Of a DNA stretch of 64,000 nt, positions 1-11,055 are shown piece by piece. The stretch lies in NCBI GenBank assembly GCA_951230915.1, contig OX579637.1:15624001-15688000 (forward strand), written 5' to 3'. Both the position numbers and the translations under genes were made by a program. The stretch is from Antitrichia curtipendula. Taxonomy: Eukaryota > Streptophyta > Bryopsida > Hypnales > Leucodontaceae. The stretch's first letter is position 1, and every line of letters starts with the position of its first letter. Under the pieces are notes generated by a model. The model was not told where the DNA came from, did not search any database, and saw only the letters and a program-made list of their open reading frames with translations.

Positions 1-2
1 TC

Positions 3-15
3 TTTCAAAATGAAA
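3..15 (+). other. Short dyad: tttca-aaa-tgaaa hairpin (representative copy)
   Basis: Unit positions 3-15 form a perfect inverted repeat with 5-bp arms and a 3-nt loop. It recurs in most copies. In 'T-lead' copies, where position 181 is T and position 3 is C (for example the copy at 725), the arm shrinks to 4 bp. 'G-lead' copies (position 2 C to G) keep it whole. Other short palindromes in each unit are tgtaca (49-54), attgcaat (97-104, extended to aattgcaatt in gattgaattg copies), aagtactt (134-141) and ttgcaa (155-160). Short dyads are common in AT-rich DNA, so their meaning is uncertain. Confidence 0.55.
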
Positions 16-40
16 TTCTATGACATTTGATGTTTGACAC
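7..40 (+). other. Invariant AT-rich box of the monomer (representative copy)
   Basis: Unit positions 7-40, from the caaaa run through tgtttgacac, are almost unchanged in all 353 copies. Elsewhere in the unit many positions vary. The exceptions I found are a G-to-A change in the copy at 49111 (unit position 22), G32-to-T in the copies at 37339 and 38788, G32-to-A in the copy at 61256, and a five-A slippage in six copies between 26461 and 33353. The box contains the short direct repeat tttga-tg-tttga. In other satellites such low-variance boxes often mark a protein-binding site or a nucleosome-positioning element, so a functional role here is inference. Recent homogenisation alone could also leave it uniform. 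Confidence 0.6.
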
Positions 41-543
41 CATTAATGTACAGGTTGGACTTATTCTATATTCTTTTGAATGGACGTGCGATTGGATTGC
101 AATTACATATCAAATTAGTATTTGTGGGCATTTAAGTACTTGAGGGTAACTATTTGCAACTTGTACGATTTGTGTGAAGTCTCTTTCAAAATGAAATTCT
201 ATGACATTTGATGTTTGACACCATTAATGTACAGGTTGGACTTATTCTATATTCTTTTGAATGGACGTGCGATTGGATTGCAATTACATATCAAATTAGT
301 ATTTGTGGGCATTTAAGTACTTGAGGGTAACTATTTGCAACTTGTACGATTTGTATGAAGTCTCTTTCAAAATGAAATTCTATGACATTTGATGTTTGAC
401 ACCATTAATGTACAGGTTGGACTTATTCTATATTCTTTTGAATGGACGTGCGATTGGATTGCAATTACATATCAAATTAGTATTTGTGGGCATTTAAGTA
501 CTTGAGGGTAACTATTTGCAACTTGTACGATTTGTATGAAGTC

Positions 544-724
544 TCTTTCAAAATGAAATTCTATGACATTTGATGTTTGACACCATTAATGTACAGGTTG
601 GACTTATTCTATATTCTTTTGAATGGACGTGCGATTGGATTGCAATTACATATCAGATTAATATTTGTGGGCATTTAGGTACTTGAGGGTAACTATTTGC
701 AACATGTACGATTTGTGTGAAGTT
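544..724 (+). repeat. R-type monomer exemplar (cagattaat haplotype)
   Basis: R-type copies carry A113G and G118A (cagattaat), typically A135G (catttaggtac) and T161A (gcaacatg), and most often C, A or G at position 174. I count 41 such copies. They are spread over 544-37881, then none occur until 51829, and they return to 63430. The right-half markers travel together while the left half varies (cgattgg, cgaatgg or cgaatcg). The haplotype therefore behaves as a module of about 70 bp. Confidence 0.85.
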
Positions 725-906
725 TCCTTCAAAATGAAATTCTATGACATTTGATGTTTGACACCATTAATGTACAGATTAGACCTTATTCCCTATTCTT
801 TTGAATGGACGTGCGATTGGATTGCAATTACATATCAAATTAGTATTTGTGGGCATTTAAGTACTTGAGGGTAACTATTTGCAACTTGTACGATTTGTGT
901 GAAGTC
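725..906 (+). repeat. Variant P monomer with ttagacc
   Basis: This 182-bp copy reads agattagacc followed by ttattccctattc and then the ordinary cttttgaatgg. It looks like a P-type left part joined to n-type sequence. The same ttagacc form recurs at 14137, 15768, 17400, 19755 and 21387. The spacings 14137-15768, 15768-17400, 17400-19755 and 19755-21387 are 1631, 1632, 2355 and 1632 bp, or 9, 9, 13 and 9 units. Confidence 0.85.
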
Positions 907-1087
907 TCTTTCAAAATGAAATTCTATGACATTTGATGTTTGACACCATTAATGTACAGGTTGGACTTATTCTATATTCTTTTGAATGGACGTGCGATTG
1001 GATTGCAATTACATATCAAATTAGTATTTGTGGGCATTTAAGTACTTGAGGGTAACTATTTGCAACTTGTACGATTTGTGTGAAGTC

Positions 1088-1269
1088 TCTTTCAAAATGA
1101 AATTCTATGACATTTGATGTTTGACACCATTAAAGGTACAGGTTGGACTTATTCTATATTCTTTTGAATGGACGTGCGATTGGCTTGCAATTACATATCA
1201 AATTAGTATTTGTGGGCATTTAAGTACTTGAGGGTAACTATTTGCAACTTGTACGATTTGTATGAAGTC
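1088..1269 (+). repeat. 182-bp monomer with unique one-base insertion
   Basis: The usual ccattaatgtacagg reads ccattaaaggtacagg here. This is the only copy whose extra base lies at this point. It also has ggcttgc where other copies have ggattgc. Both changes are seen once in the window, so they are probably recent and uncopied. Confidence 0.85.
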
Positions 1270-1631
1270 TCTTTCAAAATGAAATTCTATGACATTTGAT
1301 GTTTGACACCATTAATGTACAGGTTGGACTTATTCTATATTCTTTTGAATGGACGTGCGATTGGATTGCAATTACATATCAAATTAGTATTTGTGGGCAT
1401 TTAAGTACTTGAGGGTAACTATTTGCAACTTGTACGATTTGTATGAAGTCTCTTTCAAAATGAAATTCTATGACATTTGATGTTTGACACCATTAATGTA
1501 CAGGTTGGACTTATTCTATATTCTTTTGAATGGACGTGCGATTGGATTGCAATTACATATCAAATTAGTATTTGTGGGCATTTAAGTACTTGAGGGTAAC
1601 TATTTGCAACTTGTACGATTTGTATGAAGTC

Positions 1632-1813
1632 TCTTTCAAAATGAAATTCTATGACATTTGATGTTTGACACCATTAATGTACAGGTTGGACTTATTCTTC
1701 TATTCTTTGGAATTGACGTGCGATTGAATTGCAATTACATATCAAATTAATATTTGTGCGCATTGAGGTACTTGAGGGTAACTATTTGCAACTTGTACGA
1801 TTTGTGTGAAGTT
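1632..1813 (+). repeat. Q-type monomer exemplar (ttcttctattc, 182 bp)
   Basis: Q copies have ttcttctattc in place of ttctatattc, adding one base. They are followed by either tttggaattgacg/tttggaatcgacg or the n-like ttttgaatgg. Many also have gattgaattg and a caaattaat right half with cattgagg or gcgcattt. I count 26, starting at 1632, 4169, 5437, 6706, 7974, 8700, 9968, 11056, 23380, 33897, 35346, 43497, 48929, 50560, 52191, 53097, 53822, 54910, 56360, 57810, 58354, 59080, 59987, 60531, 62343 and 62887. They cluster at both ends of the window and are scarce from 11.2 to 48.9 kb. Confidence 0.9.
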
Positions 1814-1994
1814 TCCTTCAAAATGAAATTCTATGACATTTGATGTTTGACACCATTAATGTACAGGTTGGACTTATTCTATATTCTTTTGAATGGACGT
1901 GCGAATGGATTGCAATTACATATCAAATTAGTATTTGTGGGCATTTAAGTACTTGAGGGTAACTATTTGCAACTTGTACGATTTGTGTGAAGTC

Positions 1995-2176
1995 TCTTTC
2001 AAAATGAAATTCTATGACATTTGATGTTTGACACCATTAATGTACAGATTGGACCTTATTCCCTATTTTTTGGAATTGACGTGCGATTGGATTGCAATTA
2101 CATATCAAATTAATATTTGTGCGCATTTAAGTACTTGAGGGTAACTATTTGCAACTTGTACGATTTGTGTGAAGTT
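1995..2176 (+). repeat. P-type monomer exemplar (ccttattccc, 182 bp)
   Basis: P copies have an extra C (ggaccttattc), then ccctattttttggaattgac, and commonly gcgcatttaag in the right half. I count 49. Starts up to 22655: 725, 1995, 3444, 5800, 8337, 10331, 11600, 12687, 13774, 14137, 15224, 15768, 16131, 17037, 17400, 19211, 19755, 20118, 21024, 21387, 22655. Later starts: 24829, 25554, 26098, 26643, 27368, 27912, 29000, 29726, 30814, 31540, 32265, 32809, 36795, 38244, 38969, 39513, 40418, 40962, 44041, 44946, 49111, 51647, 54366, 55816, 57266, 58536, 59443, 61799. The copies from 51647 onward have ttctctatt instead of ttccctatt. Confidence 0.92.
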
Positions 2177-4168
2177 TCCTTCAAAATGAAATTCTATGAC
2201 ATTTGATGTTTGACACCATTAATGTACAGATTGGACTTATTCTATATTCTTTTGAATGGACGTGCGATTGGATTGCAATTACATATCAAATTAGTATTTG
2301 TGGGCATTTAAGTACTTGAGGGTAACTATTTGCAACTTGTACGATTTGTGTGAAGTCTCTTTCAAAATGAAATTCTATGACATTTGATGTTTGACACCAT
2401 TAATGTACAGATTGGACTTATTCTATATTCTTTTGAATGGACGTGCGATTGGATTGCAATTACATATCAAATTAGTATTTGTGGGCATTTAAGTACTTGA
2501 GGATAACTATTTGCAACTTGTACGATTTGTATGAAGTCTCTTTCAAAATGAAATTCTATGACATTTGATGTTTGACACCATTAATGTACAGGTTGGACTT
2601 ATTCTATATTCTTTTGAATGGACGTGCGATTGGATTGCAATTACATATCAAATTAGTATTTGTGGGCATTTAAGTACTTGAGGGTAACTATTTGCAACTT
2701 GTACGATTTGTATGAAGTCTCTTTCAAAATGAAATTCTATGACATTTGATGTTTGACACCATTAATGTACAGGTTGGACTTATTCTATATTCTTTTGAAT
2801 GGACGTGCGAATGGATTGCAATTACATATCAGATTAATATTTGTGGGCATTTAGGTACTTGAGGGTAACTATTTGCAACATGTACGATTTGTATGAAGTC
2901 TCTTTCAAAATGAAATTCTATGACATTTGATGTTTGACACCATTAATGTACAGGTTGGACTTATTCTATATTCTTTTGAATGGACGTGCGATTGGATTGC
3001 AATTACATATCAAATTAGTATTTGTGGGCATTTAAGTACTTGAGGGTAACTATTTGCAACTTGTACGATTTGTGTGAAGTTTCCTTCAAAATGAAATTCT
3101 ATGACATTTGATGTTTGACACCATTAATGTACAGATTGGACTTATTCTATATTCTTTTGAATGGACGTGCGATTGGATTGCAATTACATATCAAATTAGT
3201 ATTTGTGGGCATTTAAGTACTTGAGGGTAACTATTTGCAACTTGTACGATTTGTATGAAGTCTCTTTCAAAATGAAATTCTATGACATTTGATGTTTGAC
3301 ACCATTAATGTACAGGTTGGACTTATTCTATATTCTTTTGAATGGACGTGCGAATGGATTGCAATTACATATCAGATTAATATTTGTGGGCATTTAGGTA
3401 CTTGAGGGTAACTATTTGCAACATGTACGATTTGTATGAAGTCTCTTTCAAAATGAAATTCTATGACATTTGATGTTTGACACCATTAATGTACAGATTG
3501 GACCTTATTCCCTATTTTTTGGAATTGACGTGCGATTGGATTGCAATTACATATCAAATTAATATTTGTGCGCATTTAAGTACTTGAGGGTAACTATTTG
3601 CAACTTGTACGATTTGTGTGAAGTTTCCTTCAAAATGAAATTCTATGACATTTGATGTTTGACACCATTAATGTACAGATTGGACTTATTCTATATTCTT
3701 TTGAATGGACGTGCGATTGGATTGCAATTACATATCAAATTAGTATTTGTGGGCATTTAAGTACTTGAGGGTAACTATTTGCAACTTGTACGATTTGTGT
3801 GAAGTCTCTTTCAAAATGAAATTCTATGACATTTGATGTTTGACACCATTAATGTACAGATTGGACTTATTCTATATTCTTTTGAATGGACGTGCGATTG
3901 GATTGCAATTACATATCAAATTAGTATTTGTGGGCATTTAAGTACTTGAGGGTAACTATTTGCAACTTGTACGATTTGTATGAAGTCTCTTTCAAAATGA
4001 AATTCTATGACATTTGATGTTTGACACCATTAATGTACAGGTTGGACTTATTCTATATTCTTTTGAATGGACGTGCGATTGGATTGCAATTACATATCAA
4101 ATTAGTATTTGTGGGCATTTAAGTACTTGAGGGTAACTATTTGCAACTTGTACGATATGTATGAAGTC

Positions 4169-6705
4169 TCTTTCAAAATGAAATTCTATGACATTTGATG
4201 TTTGACACCATTAATGTACAGGTTGGACTTATTCTTCTATTCTTTTGAATGGACGTGCGATTGAATTGCAATTACATATCAAATTAATATTTGTGCGCAT
4301 TTAAGTACTTGAGGATAACTATTTGCAACTTGTACGATTTGTGTGAAGTCTGTTTCAAAATGAAATTCTATGACATTTGATGTTTGACACCATTAATGTA
4401 CAGGTTGGACTTATTCTATATTCTTTTGAATGGACGTGCGAATCGATTGCAATTACATATCAGATTAATATTTGTGGGCATTTAGGTACTTGAGGGTAAC
4501 TATTTGCAACATGTACGATTTGTCTGAAGTCTCTTTCAAAATGAAATTCTATGACATTTGATGTTTGACACCATTAATGTACAGGTTGGACTTATTCTAT
4601 ATTCTTTTGAATGGACGTGCGATTGGATTGCAATTACATATCAAATTAGTATTTGTGGGCATTTAAGTACTTGAGGGTAACTATTTGCAACTTGTACGAT
4701 TTGTGTGAAGTCTGTTTCAAAATGAAATTCTATGACATTTGATGTTTGACACCATTAATGTACAGGTTGGACTTATTCTATATTCTTTTGAATGGACGTG
4801 CGATTGGATTGCAATTACATATCAAATTAGTATTTGTGGGCATTTAAGTACTTGAGGGTAACTATTTGCAACTTGTACGATTTGTGTGAAGTCTCTTTCA
4901 AAATGAAATTCTATGACATTTGATGTTTGACACCATTAATGTACAGATTGGACTTATTCTATATTCTTTTGAATGGACGTGCGATTGGATTGCAATTGCA
5001 TATCAAATTAGTATTTGTGGGCATTTAAGTACTTGAGGGTAACTATTTGCAACTTGTACGATTTGTATGAAGTCTCTTTCAAAATGAAATTCTATGACAT
5101 TTGATGTTTGACACCATTAATGTACAGGTTGGACTTATTCTATATTCTTTTGAATGGACGTGCGATTGGATTGCAATTACATATCAAATTAGTATTTGTG
5201 GGCATTTAAGTACTTGAGGGTAACTATTTGCAACTTGTACGATTTGTATGAAGTCTCTTTCAAAATGAAATTCTATGACATTTGATGTTTGACACCATTA
5301 ATGTACAGGTTGGACTTATTCTATATTCTTTTGAATGGACGTGCGATTGGATTGCAATTACATATCAAATTAGTATTTGTGGGCATTTAAGTACTTGAGG
5401 GTAACTATTTGCAACTTGTACGATTTGTATGAAGTCTCTTTCAAAATGAAATTCTATGACATTTGATGTTTGACACCATTAATGTACAGGTTGGACTTAT
5501 TCTTCTATTCTTTGGAATTGACGTGCGATTGAATTGCAATTACATATCAAATTAATATTTGTGGGCATTGAGGTACTTGAGGGTAACTATTTGCAACTTG
5601 TACGATTTGTGTGAAGTTTCCTTCAAAATGAAATTCTATGACATTTGATGTTTGACACCATTAATGTACAGGTTGGACTTATTCTATATTCTTTTGAATG
5701 GACGTGCGAATGGATTGCAATTACATATCAAATTAGTATTTGTGGGCATTTAAGTACTTGAGGGTAACTATTTGCAACTTGTACGATTTGTGTGAAGTCT
5801 CTTTCAAAATGAAATTCTATGACATTTGATGTTTGACACCATTAATGTACAGATTGGACCTTATTCCCTATTTTTTGGAATTGACGTGCGATTGGATTGC
5901 AATTACATATCAAATTAATATTTGTGCGCATTTAAGTACTTGAGGGTAACTATTTGCAACTTGTACGATTTGTGTGAAGTTTCCTTCAAAATGAAATTCT
6001 ATGACATTTGATGTTTGACACCATTAATGTACAGATTGGACTTATTCTATATTCTTTTGAATGGACGTGCGATTGGATTGCAATTACATATCAAATTAGT
6101 ATTTGTGGGCATTTAAGTACTTGAGGGTAACTATTTGCAACTTGTACGATTTGTGTGAAGTCTCTTTCAAAATGAAATTCTATGACATTTGATGTTTGAC
6201 ACCATTAATGTACAGATTGGACTTATTCTATATTCTTTTGAATGGACGTGCGAATCGATTGCAATTACATATCAGATTAATATTTGTGGGCATTTAGGTA
6301 CTTGAGGGTAACTATTTGCAACATGTACGATTTGTCTGAAGTCTCTTTCAAAATGAAATTCTATGACATTTGATGTTTGACACCATTAATGTACAGATTG
6401 GACTTATTCTATATTCTTTTGAATGGACGTGCGAATCGATTGCAATTACATATCAGATTAATATTTGTGGGCATTTAGGTACTTGAGGGTAACTATTTGC
6501 AACATGTACGATTTGTCTGAAGTCTCTTTCAAAATGAAATTCTATGACATTTGATGTTTGACACCATTAATGTACAGGTTGGACTTATTCTATATTCTTT
6601 TGAATGGACGTGCGATTGGATTGCAATTACATATCAAATTAGTATTTGTGGGCATTTAAGTACTTGAGGGTAACTATTTGCAACTTGTACGATTTGTATG
6701 AAGTC
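4169..6705 (+). repeat. HOR copy 1: 14 monomers (2,537 bp)
   Basis: Order of units: Q with ggataac; G-lead cgaatcg R; n; G-lead n; n with agattgg; n; n; Q with cattgagg; T-lead cgaatgg; P; T-lead n; two consecutive cgaatcg R copies; n. The first eleven positions are repeated in the same order from 6706, which sets the HOR boundary. The two cgaatcg R copies at the end (starting 6163 and 6344) are near-identical neighbours, suggesting a one-unit tandem duplication. Confidence 0.88.
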
Positions 6706-8699
6706 TCTTTCAAAATGAAATTCTATGACATTTGATGTTTGACACCATTAATGTACAGGTTGGACTTATTCTTCTATTCTTTTGAATGGACGTGCGAATG
6801 GATTGCAATTACATATCAAATTAATATTTGTGCGCATTTAAGTACTTGAGGATAACTATTTGCAACTTGTACGATTTGTGTGAAGTCTGTTTCAAAATGA
6901 AATTCTATGACATTTGATGTTTGACACCATTAATGTACAGGTTGGACTTATTCTATATTCTTTTGAATGGACGTGCGAATCGATTGCAATTACATATCAG
7001 ATTAATATTTGTGGGCATTTAGGTACTTGAGGGTAACTATTTGCAACATGTACGATTTGTCTGAAGTCTCTTTCAAAATGAAATTCTATGACATTTGATG
7101 TTTGACACCATTAATGTACAGGTTGGACTTATTCTATATTCTTTTGAATGGACGTGCGATTGGATTGCAATTACATATCAAATTAGTATTTGTGGGCATT
7201 TAAGTACTTGAGGGTAACTATTTGCAACTTGTACGATTTGTGTGAAGTCTGTTTCAAAATGAAATTCTATGACATTTGATGTTTGACACCATTAATGTAC
7301 AGGTTGGACTTATTCTATATTCTTTTGAATGGACGTGCGATTGGATTGCAATTACATATCAAATTAGTATTTGTGGGCATTTAAGTACTTGAGGGTAACT
7401 ATTTGCAACTTGTACGATTTGTGTGAAGTCTCTTTCAAAATGAAATTCTATGACATTTGATGTTTGACACCATTAATGTACAGATTGGACTTATTCTATA
7501 TTCTTTTGAATGGACGTGCGATTGGATTGCAATTACATATCAAATTAGTATTTGTGGGCATTTAAGTACTTGAGGGTAACTATTTGCAACTTGTACGATT
7601 TGTATGAAGTCTCTTTCAAAATGAAATTCTATGACATTTGATGTTTGACACCATTAATGTACAGGTTGGACTTATTCTATATTCTTTTGAATGGACGTGC
7701 GATTGGATTGCAATTACATATCAAATTAGTATTTGTGGGCATTTAAGTACTTGAGGGTAACTATTTGCAACTTGTACGATTTGTATGAAGTCTCTTTCAA
7801 AATGAAATTCTATGACATTTGATGTTTGACACCATTAATGTACAGGTTGGACTTATTCTATATTCTTTTGAATGGACGTGCGATTGGATTGCAATTACAT
7901 ATCAAATTAGTATTTGTGGGCATTTAAGTACTTGAGGGTAACTATTTGCAACTTGTACGATTTGTATGAAGTCTCTTTCAAAATGAAATTCTATGACATT
8001 TGATGTTTGACACCATTAATGTACAGGTTGGACTTATTCTTCTATTCTTTGGAATTGACGTGCGATTGAATTGCAATTACATATCAAATTAATATTTGTG
8101 GGCATTGAGGTACTTGAGGGTAACTATTTGCAACTTGTACGATTTGTGTGAAGTTTCCTTCAAAATGAAATTCTATGACATTTGATGTTTGACACCATTA
8201 ATGTACAGGTTGGACTTATTCTATATTCTTTTGAATGGACGTGCGAATGGATTGCAATTACATATCAAATTAGTATTTGTGGGCATTTAAGTACTTGAGG
8301 GTAACTATTTGCAACTTGTACGATTTGTGTGAAGTCTCTTTCAAAATGAAATTCTATGACATTTGATGTTTGACACCATTAATGTACAGATTGGACCTTA
8401 TTCCCTATTTTTTGGAATTGACGTGCGATTGGATTGCAATTACATATCAAATTAATATTTGTGCGCATTTAAGTACTTGAGGGTAACTATTTGCAACTTG
8501 TACGATTTGTGTGAAGTTTCCTTCAAAATGAAATTCTATGACATTTGATGTTTGACACCATTAATGTACAGGTTGGACTTATTCTATATTCTTTTGAATG
8601 GACGTGCGATTGGATTGCAATTACATATCAAATTAGTATTTGTGGGCATTTAAGTACTTGAGGGTAACTATTTGCAACTTGTACGATTTGTATGAAGTC
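6706..8699 (+). repeat. HOR copy 2: 11 monomers (1,994 bp)
   Basis: This copy has the same unit order as 4169-6705 from the ggataac Q copy to the P copy at 8337, followed by one n copy. Against copy 1 it lacks three units near the right end: the two cgaatcg R copies and one n. Its leading Q copy has cgaatgg where copy 1 has cgattgaattg. The loss is an exact number of monomers, as unequal exchange in register predicts. Confidence 0.88.
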
Positions 8700-11055
8700 T
8701 CTTTCAAAATGAAATTCTATGACATTTGATGTTTGACACCATTAATGTACAGGTTGGACTTATTCTTCTATTCTTTTGAATGGACGTGCGAATGGATTGC
8801 AATTACATATCAAATTAATATTTGTGCGCATTTAAGTACTTGAGGATAACTATTTGCAACTTGTACGATTTGTGTGAAGTCTGTTTCAAAATGAAATTCT
8901 ATGACATTTGATGTTTGACACCATTAATGTACAGGTTGGACTTATTCTATATTCTTTTGAATGGACGTGCGAATCGATTGCAATTACATATCAGATTAAT
9001 ATTTGTGGGCATTTAGGTACTTGAGGGTAACTATTTGCAACATGTACGATTTGTCTGAAGTCTCTTTCAAAATGAAATTCTATGACATTTGATGTTTGAC
9101 ACCATTAATGTACAGGTTGGACTTATTCTATATTCTTTTGAATGGACGTGCGATTGGATTGCAATTACATATCAAATTAGTATTTGTGGGCATTTAAGTA
9201 CTTGAGGGTAACTATTTGCAACTTGTACGATTTGTGTGAAGTCTGTTTCAAAATGAAATTCTATGACATTTGATGTTTGACACCATTAATGTACAGGTTG
9301 GACTTATTCTATATTCTTTTGAATGGACGTGCGATTGGATTGCAATTACATATCAAATTAGTATTTGTGGGCATTTAAGTACTTGAGGGTAACTATTTGC
9401 AACTTGTACGATTTGTGTGAAGTCTCTTTCAAAATGAAATTCTATGACATTTGATGTTTGACACCATTAATGTACAGATTGGACTTATTCTATATTCTTT
9501 TGAATGGACGTGCGATTGGATTGCAATTACATATCAAATTAGTATTTGTGGGCATTTAAGTACTTGAGGGTAACTATTTGCAACTTGTACGATTTGTATG
9601 AAGTCTCTTTCAAAATGAAATTCTATGACATTTGATGTTTGACACCATTAATGTACAGGTTGGACTTATTCTATATTCTTTTGAATGGACGTGCGATTGG
9701 ATTGCAATTACATATCAAATTAGTATTTGTGGGCATTTAAGTACTTGAGGGTAACTATTTGCAACTTGTACGATTTGTATGAAGTCTCTTTCAAAATGAA
9801 ATTCTATGACATTTGATGTTTGACACCATTAATGTACAGGTTGGACTTATTCTATATTCTTTTGAATGGACGTGCGATTGGATTGCAATTACATATCAAA
9901 TTAGTATTTGTGGGCATTTAAGTACTTGAGGGTAACTATTTGCAACTTGTACGATTTGTATGAAGTCTCTTTCAAAATGAAATTCTATGACATTTGATGT
10001 TTGACACCATTAATGTACAGGTTGGACTTATTCTTCTATTCTTTGGAATTGACGTGCGATTGAATTGCAATTACATATCAAATTAATATTTGTGGGCATT
10101 GAGGTACTTGAGGGTAACTATTTGCAACTTGTACGATTTGTGTGAAGTTTCCTTCAAAATGAAATTCTATGACATTTGATGTTTGACACCATTAATGTAC
10201 AGGTTGGACTTATTCTATATTCTTTTGAATGGACGTGCGAATGGATTGCAATTACATATCAAATTAGTATTTGTGGGCATTTAAGTACTTGAGGGTAACT
10301 ATTTGCAACTTGTACGATTTGTGTGAAGTCTCTTTCAAAATGAAATTCTATGACATTTGATGTTTGACACCATTAATGTACAGATTGGACCTTATTCCCT
10401 ATTTTTTGGAATTGACGTGCGATTGGATTGCAATTACATATCAAATTAATATTTGTGCGCATTTAAGTACTTGAGGGTAACTATTTGCAACTTGTACGAT
10501 TTGTGTGAAGTTTCCTTCAAAATGAAATTCTATGACATTTGATGTTTGACACCATTAATGTACAGATTGGACTTATTCTATATTCTTTTGAATGGACGTG
10601 CGATTGGATTGCAATTACATATCAAATTAATATTTGTGCGCATTTAAGTACTTGAGGGTAACTATTTGCAACTTGTACGATTTGTATGAAGTCTCTTTCA
10701 AAATGAAATTCTATGACATTTGATGTTTGACACCATTAATGTACAGATTGGACTTATTCTATATTCTTTTGAATGGACGTGCGATTGGATTGCAATTACA
10801 TATCAAATTAGTATTTGTGGGCATTTAAGTACTTGAGGGTAACTATTTGCAACTTGTACGATTTGTATGAAGTCTCTTTCAAAATGAAATTCTATGACAT
10901 TTGATGTTTGACACCATTAATGTACAGGTTGGACTTATTCTATATTCTTTTGAATGGACGTGCGATTGGATTGTAATTACATATCAAATTAGTATTTGTG
11001 GGCATTTAAGTACTTGAGGGTAACTATTTGCAACTTGTACGATTTGTATGAAGTC
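8700..11055 (+). repeat. HOR copy 3: 13 monomers (2,356 bp)
   Basis: The order ggataac Q, G-lead cgaatcg R, n, G-lead n, n, n, n, Q (9968), T-lead cgaatgg, P (10331) is preserved. It is followed by three n-like units, one of which has a caaattaat/gcgcattt right half, instead of the R pair of copy 1. A private change, attgtaattac in place of attgcaattac, lies at about 10972. Lengths of 14, 11 and 13 units show that this HOR is not fixed in size. Confidence 0.87.

Larger units (their letters stand above)
1..181 (+). repeat. Reference monomer (common 'n' type)
   Basis: This copy defines the numbering used in the other entries. Landmarks are the AT-rich box 7-40; ccattaatgtacagg at 40-54; the n-type segment cttattctatattcttttga at 60-79; the G+C-richer stretch tggacgtgcgattgg at 81-95; attgcaat at 97-104; caaattagt at 111-119; gggcatttaagtacttgagg at 126-145; gcaacttgtacg at 157-167; and a variable base at 174 (a, g or c in tgtNtgaag). 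The common form is 181 bp. Runs of it occur throughout, and it is almost the only type at 42049-43134. The start point is a convenience: circular permutation of the unit cannot be resolved from the sequence. Confidence 0.97.
1..4168 (+). repeat. Left domain, 23 monomers, mixed types, no clean HOR
   Basis: The n-type copies are interspersed with P (725, 1995, 3444), Q (1632) and R (544 and two later copies). The string Q, T-lead cgaatgg copy, P, T-lead copy that begins at 1632 reappears at 5437, 7974 and 9968, so this domain shares ancestry with the HOR to its right. The first three copies are nearly pure reference type. There is no private variant apart from the insertion copy at 1088. No gene or interruption is present. 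Confidence 0.85.

Noticed and set aside
47..54. Promoter or terminator signals from the AT-rich stretches and short hairpins
   Set aside because: The same motifs occur in every unit with no associated gene, and the 5-bp dyad is too weak to call a terminator.
1..181. CENP-B box in the monomer
   Set aside because: I looked for the ttcg...cggg pattern on both strands and found no match in the consensus. The CpG-bearing gacgtgcgatt does not fit it.
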